Of a stretch of 64,000 nucleotides of DNA, positions 40,977-47,898 are shown piece by piece. A program made the position numbers and the translations under genes. The DNA comes from Phytopseudomonas daroniae (GTDB lineage Bacteria > Pseudomonadota > Gammaproteobacteria > Pseudomonadales > Pseudomonadaceae): the NCBI RefSeq assembly GCF_004327285.1, contig NZ_QJUI01000021.1:20496-84495 (forward strand), written 5' to 3'. Position 1 is the first letter of the stretch. Each line of letters starts with the position of its first letter. Below the pieces are notes generated by a model. That model was not told the origin of the DNA. It did not search any database and saw nothing but the letters and a program-made list of their open reading frames with translations.

Positions 40977-42371
40977 TCACTCCAGTTTGGCAGGCGCGGC
41001 GTGCGCGATGCCCATGCGCTCGAGCGCGCTGGCTGCACGCAGGCAAGCCTCTTCCTTGAACGGGGCGGCGATCAGTTGCACGCCAACCGGCAAGCCACTG
41101 GCGCTGCGCAACGGCACGCTGACGACTGGCAGGCCAAGGAAGGAGATCGGCTGAGCCAGCATGCCCATGCTGGCGCGAGTCGGCAGGTCGGTACCGTTGA
41201 TACGCATCATTTCCTGGCCGATGGGTGTCGCACTGGTCGGTGTCGCCGGTGCGATCAACACGTCGACACCGGCGAACAGGGGCAATACCTGTCTCTGGAA
41301 GTGGCGCCGGAAGCGTTGTGCCTGCACATACCAGGCGGCGGGGATCATCGCGCCGGCCAGCAGGCGTTCACGTGACAGCGGCTCGAAGGATTCCGGCGAG
41401 CTGCGCAGTGCCGGCAGGTAGCTGTTGCCGCCTTCCGACGCGCTGATGATGAACGCCGAGGTACGCGCCAGCTCGGCATCCGCCAGGATGACTTCTTCGC
41501 TGGCGTTCAGGGCCTTGGCCACCTGGGCCACGGCCTCGCGGGCGGTGTCGTCGCACCACTGCTGAAAGTAACCGCCAAGTACGCCGAAGCGCAGGCCGTC
41601 CAGGTCGCGATCCAGCAGTGCTGCTACTGGTTGATGATCCTGCGTGGCCTGAAACCCGTCTTCAGGGTCATGCCCTTGCAGCGCGTCGTAGACCTCGGCG
41701 AGATCGCGGGTTCTGCGCGCCAGTGGGCCGATGTGGTCGAGGCTACCCACGAACGGGTGAGAGCCACTGCGCGACAACCGGCCAAAGGTGGGTTTGAGAC
41801 CGAAGACGCCGCATAGCGAGGCAGGCACGCGGATGGAGCCGTTGGTGTCACTGCCCAGGGAGAAATTCACCAGCCCGGCCGCGACGGCGGCTGCCGAGCC
41901 TCCGGAGGAGCCGCCGGCGATACGGGAAAGATCGTGGGGGTTGCGGGTTGCACCGAAGTGGGTGTTTTCCGTGGTGAAGCCGTAGGCGTAGGCATCCATG
42001 TTCAGCATGCCCGACAGCAGCCCGCCGCTGGCCGCCAACTGGCGTACTGCCCAGGCGTCGATACCTGCCGCGGGGCGATCCTGAAAGAGACGGGCGCCGG
42101 CCAGGGTCGGGAAACCGGCGACATCGAACAGGTTCTTCACCGCATAAGGCACTGCCGCCAGGGCGGGCAGGGGCGAGCCCTGGCGACGCAGGCGATCCAG
42201 GCCATCGGCCTCATGCTTCATCCGCTGGTGGGTGATCTGCGTCCAGGCGTTGATCGCTGGATTGTGCTGCTCGATCGCTGCGAGGCTGTGCTCGGCAATT
42301 TCGCGTGCGCTGAGGTCGCCCGATGCCAGGGCATTCCTCAATTGGCTGATCGACAGGAGGGCTGGATTCAT
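40977..42371 (-). CDS. AtzE-type amidase (AtzE/HpxY group)
   Basis: A 464-residue amidase-signature enzyme. The catalytic triad is K79 (PYAVKNLFDVAG), a cis-serine in GGSSGGSAAAVAAGLV (153-168), and nucleophile S179 in GSDTNGSIRVPAS. In the AtzE group this subunit partners with a small AtzG/HpxX protein, which is encoded immediately upstream with a four-base ATGA overlap. Known AtzE hydrolyses 1-carboxybiuret; related proteins next to hpxZ are assigned to oxalurate catabolism. No cyanuric-acid or allophanate hydrolase gene is in the window. ATG 42371 (MNPALLSISQL) is set by the overlap; a longer frame upstream runs through hpxX. Confidence 0.85.
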   Translation of the reverse strand: MNPALLSISQLRNALASGDLSAREIAEHSLAAIEQHNPAINAWTQITHQRMKHEADGLDRLRRQGSPLPALAAVPYAVKNLFDVAGFPTLAGARLFQDRPAAGIDAWAVRQLAASGGLLSGMLNMDAYAYGFTTENTHFGATRNPHDLSRIAGGSSGGSAAAVAAGLVNFSLGSDTNGSIRVPASLCGVFGLKPTFGRLSRSGSHPFVGSLDHIGPLARRTRDLAEVYDALQGHDPEDGFQATQDHQPVAALLDRDLDGLRFGVLGGYFQQWCDDTAREAVAQVAKALNASEEVILADAELARTSAFIISASEGGNSYLPALRSSPESFEPLSRERLLAGAMIPAAWYVQAQRFRRHFQRQVLPLFAGVDVLIAPATPTSATPIGQEMMRINGTDLPTRASMGMLAQPISFLGLPVVSVPLRSASGLPVGVQLIAAPFKEEACLRAASALERMGIAHAAPAKLE

Positions 42372-42556
42372 GCCTTGTACACCCCCGCGACTTCCAGTCT
42401 GTCGTCGAGCGGGTACTCCATCAGTGGCTTGGCCATCGCCGCGATGCGGCTGAACTGAGTGAGCAATTCGTGGCGGCGCGCGTCGTCCAGCTCCAGGGCC
42501 AGAACCTGTTCCATCTGTGCGACGTACGCTGCCCAGTCGGGCGTGATCTGTGTCAT
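42368..42556 (-). CDS. hpxX: HpxX/AtzG small amidase subunit (DUF4089)
   Basis: A 62-residue helical protein: MTQITPDWAAYVAQMEQVLA, then DARRHELLTQFSRIAAMAKPLMEYPLDDRLEVAGVYKA. This is the DUF4089 pattern, including the conserved PLDDRLE end. AtzG of this family forms a heterotetramer with AtzE and stabilises it. ATG 42556 follows AGGAGTTCACC. Its stop overlaps the amidase start by four bases, fitting stoichiometric production. It is divergent from the RpiR regulator. Confidence 0.82.
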   Translation of the reverse strand: MTQITPDWAAYVAQMEQVLALELDDARRHELLTQFSRIAAMAKPLMEYPLDDRLEVAGVYKA

Positions 42557-42647
42557 GGTGAACTCCTCTCGGAGGCAGCGGCAAGCCGCCTGGCGCGGGT
42601 TGACGAATTCCTGCATTGCGACTTCAAGCAGGCACGTGACTTCCTAT

Positions 42648-42677
42648 ATCATCGGCTGAATGAAACGAAAGTTACAA
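42648..42677 (-). promoter_or_regulatory. Candidate hpxX promoter overlapped by an RpiR-type operator
   Basis: On the minus strand TTGTAA (42677-42672) and GATGAT (42653-42648) are separated by 18 bases. The -35 overlaps an imperfect palindrome TGAAAC-GAAA-GTTACA (42661-42676 on the plus strand; five of six arm bases pair). A related sequence, TGAAAC-AAAA-GATTCG, is present on the minus strand at 43757-43772 before the transporter operon. Binding by the adjacent RpiR protein is inferred. Confidence 0.45.
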
Positions 42678-42686
42678 GGCGCCGCC

Positions 42687-43526
42687 ATGAATCAACTCGA
42701 TGAACGTCTGCGTAGCCACTATTCGCAACTCGCTCCCCAAGAGCAGCGAATCGCCGATTTCGTACTCGATCATTACGACGATCTGGTCAGCTACAACAGC
42801 GCCGAGCTGGCGCGTCTGACCGGGGTTTCCAAGGCTACCGTCAGCCGCCTGTTCAAGCGCCTGGGCTACGAAAAATACAAGGACATGCGCGAGGAACTGC
42901 GCACGCTGCGCCAGAGCGGCATGCCCGTCGCCGACAACCGCGACGTGGTGCAGGGCAACACCTTGCTGGCCCGCCATTACAAGCAGGAGATGGCCAATCT
43001 CAGCCAATGGGTGAATGGTATCGATGCCAGGCAGTTCACCGACGTGGTGCAGGCGCTGGGCAACAGCAAGCGCGTTTTCGTCATCGGCATGCGCAACGCC
43101 TTTCCCGCGGCCTTGCACCTGCGTCAGCAACTGCTGCAGATTCGTACCGGCGTTCAGGTGCTGCCCCAGCCTGGCCAGACGCTGGCGGAAGAGCTGGTGG
43201 ATCTGACTGCCGAGGACATGGTGGTGGTACTGGCGTTCCGGCGTCGGCCACGAATCATTCGCCCCCTTCTGCAGGCCTTGCAGGTGCAGCAGATCCCGAC
43301 GCTGGTCATCTGCGAGCCGCAGGCACAGGCGATCATCGAACTGGCCAGGTGGCGGCTCTGCACGCCGCTGGACAGCGTGTCGGCCTTCGACAGTTATGCC
43401 GGTGCCAACAGCCTGATCAATCTGCTGGTCAACGCCGTGCTGCATGAGCAATTGAGTGAGGGGCGCCAGAGGATTCATCAGATCGCCGCGCTCTATGGGC
43501 AACTCGACGAGCTGGAACCGCGATAG
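42687..43526 (+). CDS. MurR/RpiR-family transcription regulator
   Basis: A 279-residue regulator. The N-terminal RpiR helix-turn-helix domain (LAPQEQRIADFVLDHYDDLVSYNSAELARLTGVSKATVSRLFKRLGYEKYKDMREELR) is followed by a SIS domain around residues 110-245 (SKRVFVIGMRNAFPAALHLRQQL, DMVVVLAFRRRPRIIRPLLQAL). SIS domains usually bind sugar phosphates, but RpiR members also control purine and ureide genes. It is divergent from hpxX and precedes the transporter operon, so it is the likely local regulator of both. ATG 42687 was preferred to 42660 because AAGG precedes it and the earlier start lies within the palindrome. Confidence 0.85.
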   Translation: MNQLDERLRSHYSQLAPQEQRIADFVLDHYDDLVSYNSAELARLTGVSKATVSRLFKRLGYEKYKDMREELRTLRQSGMPVADNRDVVQGNTLLARHYKQEMANLSQWVNGIDARQFTDVVQALGNSKRVFVIGMRNAFPAALHLRQQLLQIRTGVQVLPQPGQTLAEELVDLTAEDMVVVLAFRRRPRIIRPLLQALQVQQIPTLVICEPQAQAIIELARWRLCTPLDSVSAFDSYAGANSLINLLVNAVLHEQLSEGRQRIHQIAALYGQLDELEPR

Positions 43527-43527
43527 A

Positions 43528-43542
43528 GCACCTTGATGGTGC
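43528..43542. promoter_or_regulatory. NtrC-type enhancer site
   Basis: GCACCTTGATGGTGC is a perfect dyad GCACC-N5-GGTGC, the core of the NtrC consensus TGCACC-N5-GGTGCA. It begins two bases after the rpiR stop and lies about 186 bp upstream of the sigma-54 -24 element, a usual distance for an NtrC enhancer. Confidence 0.7.
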
Positions 43543-43557
43543 GTTAAGGATGAAGTT

Positions 43558-43581
43558 GGCGCCGTTTTGGCGCCTTTTTTT
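43558..43581 (+). terminator. Intrinsic terminator after rpiR
   Basis: GGCGCC (43558-43563), GTTTT loop, GGCGCC (43569-43574), then seven T residues. It separates the rpiR transcript from the transporter operon and lies between the NtrC-type dyad and the sigma-54 promoter. Confidence 0.8.
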
Positions 43582-43727
43582 GTGTGTTTTTACCGAGCGA
43601 TGAGCCTTCAGCTGCAGTTTTCCCGCTCAGGTCGAGCTCCGTGTAAAGCCATGGAGAGCCCGTCATTCGGCGCTTCAATTCTCTGCAGGCTGATGGCGAC
43701 GGGAAAAAATGGCGGCATGAAACGCTA

Positions 43728-43743
43728 TGGCACGTTGGTTGCA
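43728..43743 (+). promoter_or_regulatory. Sigma-54 (RpoN) promoter of the ureide transport/catabolism operon
   Basis: TGGCACGTTGGTTGCA matches the sigma-54 consensus TGGCACG-N4-TTGCW exactly, with GG of the -24 and GC of the -12 ten bases apart. The predicted start of transcription is near 43754, about 45 bases before the binding-protein ATG. Together with the upstream NtrC-type dyad, this points to induction under nitrogen limitation. Confidence 0.8.
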
Positions 43744-43798
43744 AAATTGACGTTAACGAATCTTTTGTTTCATGGCTAACGTTAACGGGGTGTCGAAA

Positions 43799-44584
43799 AT
43801 GAAAAAGGGATTGATCGCGATACTGGCTGCCGGTCTTCTGCTGACCCAGGCCGCCGCTGTACTGGCGGATCAGTTGCAAGAGATCGAAACGCGCGGCGTG
43901 ATTCGTATTGCCGTGCCTCAGGACTTTCCACCCTTCGGCTCGGTAGGCACCGATCTGCAGGTTCAGGGTTACGACATCGATATGGCCAGGTATCTGGCCA
44001 AGGAAATGGGGCTCAAGTTGCAACTTGTCCCGGTCACCAGCGCCAACCGTGTCCCGTACCTGCAGACCAACAAGGTCGACCTGGTTATCTCGAGTCTCGG
44101 CAAGAATGCCGAGCGTGAGCAGGTGATCGATTTCAGCGATGCCTACGCACCGTTCTTTCTCGGTGTATTCGGCAGCAAGGACAGCGCTCTACAGAACGCC
44201 GAGGAGCTGACGGGCAAATCGATCGGTGTTACCCGAGGGGCGGTCGAGGACATGGTGCTCACCGAGGTGGCGCCGAGCGGCGCGCAGGTGAAGCGCTACG
44301 AAGATAACAACACCACCTTGTCGGCGTACCTGTCCGGGCAGGTCGAGTATGTGGCCACCGGCAATCTGGTGGTAGCGGCCATCGAGCGCCAGAGCGCTGA
44401 TCGGGCACCTGTCGCCAAGTTCATGCTCAAGGACTCGCCGTGCTTTATCGGCCTGCGCAAAGACGAGGCCGCGCTGAAGGCCAAAGTGAATGCGCTGATC
44501 CAGCAGGCCAAGGCCGATGGCACCCTCAACGGTCTGTCCGAAGAGTGGCTGAAGGCGCCGCTGCCGGCGAACCTGGGCGCATAA
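43799..44584 (+). CDS. Polar-amino-acid-type ABC transporter binding protein (ureide uptake?)
   Basis: A 261-residue periplasmic binding protein of the SBP_bac_3 family. A signal peptide MKKGLIAILAAGLLLTQAAAVLA is followed by EIETRGVIRIAVPQDFPPFGSV, GYDIDMARYLAKEMGLKLQLVPVTSANRVPYLQTNKVDLVIS and TGKSIGVTRGAVEDMVL. The canonical arginine-type ligand loops of amino-acid binders are only partly kept, so the ligand may not be a standard amino acid. Given the downstream enzymes, allantoate or another ureide is my best guess. It is the first gene of a six-gene operon behind a sigma-54 promoter. Confidence 0.85.
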   Translation: MKKGLIAILAAGLLLTQAAAVLADQLQEIETRGVIRIAVPQDFPPFGSVGTDLQVQGYDIDMARYLAKEMGLKLQLVPVTSANRVPYLQTNKVDLVISSLGKNAEREQVIDFSDAYAPFFLGVFGSKDSALQNAEELTGKSIGVTRGAVEDMVLTEVAPSGAQVKRYEDNNTTLSAYLSGQVEYVATGNLVVAAIERQSADRAPVAKFMLKDSPCFIGLRKDEAALKAKVNALIQQAKADGTLNGLSEEWLKAPLPANLGA

Positions 44585-44594
44585 GGACTTTGCG

Positions 44595-45260
44595 ATGATG
44601 GCGCAGCTGAATTTTTCCGCCCTGTGGCCCTACTGGCCGGAGCTGCTTTCCGGCCTCTGGGTGACCATCCAGCTCACGGTGATGGCTACCGTGGGCGGTG
44701 TGGCTCTGGGCATTCTGGGCGCTGCACTGCGCAGCGGCCGCCCGACCATCCCCAGTCGCCTGTGGGGCCTCTACGTCGAGCTGATCCGCAATACGCCGTT
44801 CGTGGTGCAGTTGTTCTTCATCGTCTTCGGTTTGCCCAGTCTGGGTCTGAAACTGACGGCGGGCGAGGCGGCACTGCTGGCCATGCTGATCAACCTGGGG
44901 GCCTACAGCACCGAGATCATCCGCGCCGGCATCCAGGTGACGCCCCGTGGGCAATGGGAGGCCGGACGCGTGCTGGGCCTGAGCCGTACGCAAACCTTCA
45001 TTCAGGTGGTATTGCCGCCGTCCCTGAAGCGCATTTATCCGGCGCTGGTCAGCCAGTGCATCATCGTGATGCTCGGTTCGTCGGTGGTTTCGCAGGTATC
45101 CCATGAGGAGCTGACCTTTGCCGCCAACCTGATCCAGTCGCGCACCTTCCTGAGCTTCGAGGTCTACCTGGTGACCACACTGATGTACCTGGCCCTGTCC
45201 ATCTGCATGCGTCAGCTATTGCTGGCCGCCGGCCGCAAATGGTTTGGAGAACAGCCATGA
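44595..45260 (+). CDS. Amino-acid-type ABC transporter permease 1
   Basis: A 221-residue HisM/GlnP-like permease with five hydrophobic helices. The family motifs are LLSGLWVTIQLTVMATVGG, VELIRNTPFVVQLFFIVFGLPSLG and the ATPase-contact loop IIRAGIQVTPRGQWEAGRVLGLSRTQTFIQVVLP (EAA motif). It starts 10 bases after the binding-protein stop with AAGGA upstream, and its TGA overlaps the second permease start (ATGA). Confidence 0.9.
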   Translation: MMAQLNFSALWPYWPELLSGLWVTIQLTVMATVGGVALGILGAALRSGRPTIPSRLWGLYVELIRNTPFVVQLFFIVFGLPSLGLKLTAGEAALLAMLINLGAYSTEIIRAGIQVTPRGQWEAGRVLGLSRTQTFIQVVLPPSLKRIYPALVSQCIIVMLGSSVVSQVSHEELTFAANLIQSRTFLSFEVYLVTTLMYLALSICMRQLLLAAGRKWFGEQP

Positions 45261-45916
45261 TGACCACCTTCACCGACTGGGACATCCTGCGCAACCTGCT
45301 CCTGGCCGCTCGCTGGACGGTACTGCTGTCTCTGACCGCGTTCATCGGCGGTACGCTGGTGGCCATTCCGCTGGTCATGGCACGGCTTTCCAAGCGTGTC
45401 TGGCCGCATTGGCTGATTCGTGGCTACACCGAGTTGTTCCAGGGCACGCCGCTGCTGATGCAGCTGTTCCTGGCGTTTTTCGGCGTGGCGCTGCTGGGTA
45501 TCGACGTGTCGCCCTGGACGGCTGCCTCGCTGGCGCTGACTTTCTATACCAGTGCGTTTCTGGTGGACATCTGGCACGGCAGCATCCGTGCGTTGCCCAA
45601 AGGCCAGTGGGAAGCCTGTCGCTGCCTGGGGCTGGGTTTCGGTCAGACCCTGTTTCGCGTCGTCCTGCCCCAGGCATTGCGCATCGGTATCGCGCCGACC
45701 GTGGGCTTTGCCGTGCAGGTCGTGAAGGGCACGGCCCTGGCGTCGATCATCGGTTTCGTCGAGCTGACCAAGGCCGGCACCATCCTCAACAACGTCACCT
45801 ACGAGCCCTTCAAGGTGTTCGGCCTGGTGGCGCTTGGCTACTTCCTCATGTGTTATCCACTGTCGCGTTACAGCCAGTATCTGGAGAAGAAATTCAATGC
45901 CGCTCATCACCATTGA
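45257..45916 (+). CDS. Amino-acid-type ABC transporter permease 2
   Basis: A 219-residue partner permease: AARWTVLLSLTAFIGGTLVAIPL, GYTELFQGTPLLMQLFLAFFGVALLG and the EAA loop LVDIWHGSIRALPKGQWEACRCLGLGFGQTLFRVVLPQALRI. It overlaps the first permease by four bases and the ATPase gene by 20 bases, indicating strong translational coupling. A second ATG one codon downstream could also serve as start. The two permeases probably form a heterodimer. Confidence 0.9.
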   Translation: MMTTFTDWDILRNLLLAARWTVLLSLTAFIGGTLVAIPLVMARLSKRVWPHWLIRGYTELFQGTPLLMQLFLAFFGVALLGIDVSPWTAASLALTFYTSAFLVDIWHGSIRALPKGQWEACRCLGLGFGQTLFRVVLPQALRIGIAPTVGFAVQVVKGTALASIIGFVELTKAGTILNNVTYEPFKVFGLVALGYFLMCYPLSRYSQYLEKKFNAAHHH

Positions 45917-46634
45917 TCAGGTACAGAAGTACTACGGCGACAACCATGTGCTCAAAGGCGTCGATCTCGATATCGAGGTGGGCGAGGTGGTTTCGATCAT
46001 CGGCCGCAGCGGCTCGGGGAAAAGCACCTTGCTGCGCTGCATCAACGGCCTCGAAGGCTATCAGGACGGCAGCATCAAGCTGGGCGGCATGACCGTTACC
46101 GACCGCGATTCCCAGGCGCGGGAAATCAGCCGCTCGATCGGCATGGTGTTCCAGAACTTCAACCTGTTCCCGCACATGACCGCCCGTGAGAACGTCATGC
46201 TGGCGCCGCGCCGCGTGCTGAAGAAGAGCGACGCCGAGTGCCGTGAGCTGGCGGCGCAGATGCTGGAAAAGGTCGGCCTCGGCGATCGCATGGACTATTA
46301 CCCGGCCAACCTCTCTGGCGGCCAGCAGCAGCGGGTCGCCATCGCCCGTGCCCTGGCCATGTCGCCCAAGGTATTGCTGTGCGACGAGATCACCTCGGCC
46401 CTCGACCCCGAGCTGGTCGGCGAAGTGCTCAAGGTGCTGGAGCAACTGGCGAAGGAGGGCATGACGCTGATTCTGGTCACCCACGAAATGAACTTCGCCC
46501 AGGAGGTTGGCGACCGCGTGGTGTTCATGCACCAGGGCCGTGTGTGGGAGCAGGGCGCCAGCCGTGAGCTGTTCGCCAACCCGCAGACCGCCGAACTCAA
46601 GCAATTCATCTCGTCCGTACGCGGACTGAACTGA
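45897..46634 (+). CDS. Amino-acid-type ABC transporter ATPase
   Basis: A 245-residue GlnQ/HisP-type ATPase. Walker A is GRSGSGKST, the Q-loop region is MVFQNFNLFPHMTARENV, the signature is LSGGQQQRVAIARALA, Walker B is VLLCDEITSALDPE and the switch is VTHEMNFAQEVGDR. All catalytic residues are in place. The start lies within the end of the preceding permease gene. The aminotransferase begins seven bases downstream, linking transport and catabolism in one transcript. Confidence 0.92.
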   Translation: MPLITIDQVQKYYGDNHVLKGVDLDIEVGEVVSIIGRSGSGKSTLLRCINGLEGYQDGSIKLGGMTVTDRDSQAREISRSIGMVFQNFNLFPHMTARENVMLAPRRVLKKSDAECRELAAQMLEKVGLGDRMDYYPANLSGGQQQRVAIARALAMSPKVLLCDEITSALDPELVGEVLKVLEQLAKEGMTLILVTHEMNFAQEVGDRVVFMHQGRVWEQGASRELFANPQTAELKQFISSVRGLN

Positions 46635-46641
46635 GCCTCTC

Positions 46642-47898
46642 ATGAGTGTCAACGAGATATCCCAGATGACCACAAGTTACTCGCCGGTGAACCCGCCCCA
46701 GCGTCTGCTGATGGGGCCGGGCCCGATCAATGCCGACCCCCGCGTGCTGCGCGCCATGTCCAGCCAGCTGATTGGCCAGTACGACCCGGCCATGACCCGC
46801 TACATGAACGAGGTGATGGCACTGTACCGCGGCGTCTTCCGCACCGAAAACGCCGCCACATTGCTGATCGACGGCACCTCGCGGGCGGGTATCGAGGCCA
46901 TTCTGGTCTCGGCGATTCGCCCAGGCGACAAGGTGCTGGTGCCGGTGTTCGGCCGTTTCGGCCATCTGCTCTGTGAAATCGCCCGGCGTTGCCGCGCCGA
47001 TGTTCACAGCATCGAAGTGCCCTGGGGCGAGGTGTTCACCCCACAGCAGATCGAGGATGCGATCAAGCAGGTGAAGCCGCGTCTGCTGCTGACCGTGCAG
47101 GGCGACACCTCGACCACCATGCTGCAGCCGCTGGCCGAGCTGGGCGACATCTGCCGCCGCCATGACGTGCTGTTCTATACCGATGCCACTGCCTCGCTGG
47201 GCGGCAACCTGCTGGAAACCGATGCCTGGGGCCTGGATGCGGTGTCGGCCGGCCTGCAGAAATGTCTCGGTGGCCCGTCCGGCACCGCGCCGATCACCCT
47301 CAGTGCGCGTATGGAAGAGGTGATTCGTCGCCGCGCCTGCGTGGAGGCTGGCATCCGTACCGCTGCCCATCAGGACGGCGTCGACGAGATGATCTACTCC
47401 AACTATTTCGACCTCGGCATGATCCTCGACTACTGGGGCCCCGAGCGCCTCAACCATCACACCGAAGCCACCTCGGCGCTGTTCGCGGCCCGTGAGTGCG
47501 CGCGGGTGATTGGCGAGGAGGGGCTGGATGCGGGTATCGCCCGCCACAAGCTGCACGGTGATGCCTTGCTCAAGGGCATCCAGGGCATGGGCCTGGAGAC
47601 CTTCGGCAACCTCGAATACAAGATGAACAACGTCCTCGGCGTGGTCATTCCCGAGGCGGTCAATGGCGACCAGGTGCGCAAGCTGATGCTCGAGGACTTC
47701 GGCATCGAAATCGGCACCTCGTTCGGGCCGCTGGCCGGCAAGGTCTGGCGTATCGGCACCATGGGCTACAACGCCCGCAAGGATTGCGTCATGCAGACCC
47801 TCAGCGCCCTGGAAGCGGTATTGAACCACCTCGGTCTGCGCACCACTCAGGGCGCTGCGATGCAAGCGGCCTGGGATCACTACAGCGAGCGTTGCTGA
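46642..47898 (+). CDS. PucG-like ureidoglycine-glyoxylate aminotransferase
   Basis: A 418-residue class V PLP aminotransferase. The N-terminal LLMGPGPINADPRVLRAMSSQLIGQYDP is typical of alanine/serine-glyoxylate aminotransferases, with D181 (YTDATASLGG) and PLP lysine K207 (SAGLQKCLGGPSG). The PucG/HpxJ subgroup transfers the amino group of ureidoglycine to glyoxylate, giving oxalurate and glycine. I favour this because an allantoate amidohydrolase-like gene overlaps its stop and hpxXZ genes lie nearby. Alanine-glyoxylate activity cannot be excluded by sequence alone. An alternative ATG lies at 46666. Confidence 0.78.
   Translation: MSVNEISQMTTSYSPVNPPQRLLMGPGPINADPRVLRAMSSQLIGQYDPAMTRYMNEVMALYRGVFRTENAATLLIDGTSRAGIEAILVSAIRPGDKVLVPVFGRFGHLLCEIARRCRADVHSIEVPWGEVFTPQQIEDAIKQVKPRLLLTVQGDTSTTMLQPLAELGDICRRHDVLFYTDATASLGGNLLETDAWGLDAVSAGLQKCLGGPSGTAPITLSARMEEVIRRRACVEAGIRTAAHQDGVDEMIYSNYFDLGMILDYWGPERLNHHTEATSALFAARECARVIGEEGLDAGIARHKLHGDALLKGIQGMGLETFGNLEYKMNNVLGVVIPEAVNGDQVRKLMLEDFGIEIGTSFGPLAGKVWRIGTMGYNARKDCVMQTLSALEAVLNHLGLRTTQGAAMQAAWDHYSERC

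Noticed and set aside
40977..42556. Cyanuric-acid (atz) degradation operon
   Set aside because: AtzG/AtzE/AtzH-type proteins are present, but there is no AtzD or AtzF homologue, and the adjacent ureide enzymes fit oxalurate metabolism better. Kept only as an alternative.
42630..42644. Second sigma-54-like sequence, AGGCACGTGACTTCC, before rpiR
   Set aside because: The essential GC of the -12 element is CC and the first T of TGGCAC is A, so it is not credible next to the exact match at 43728.
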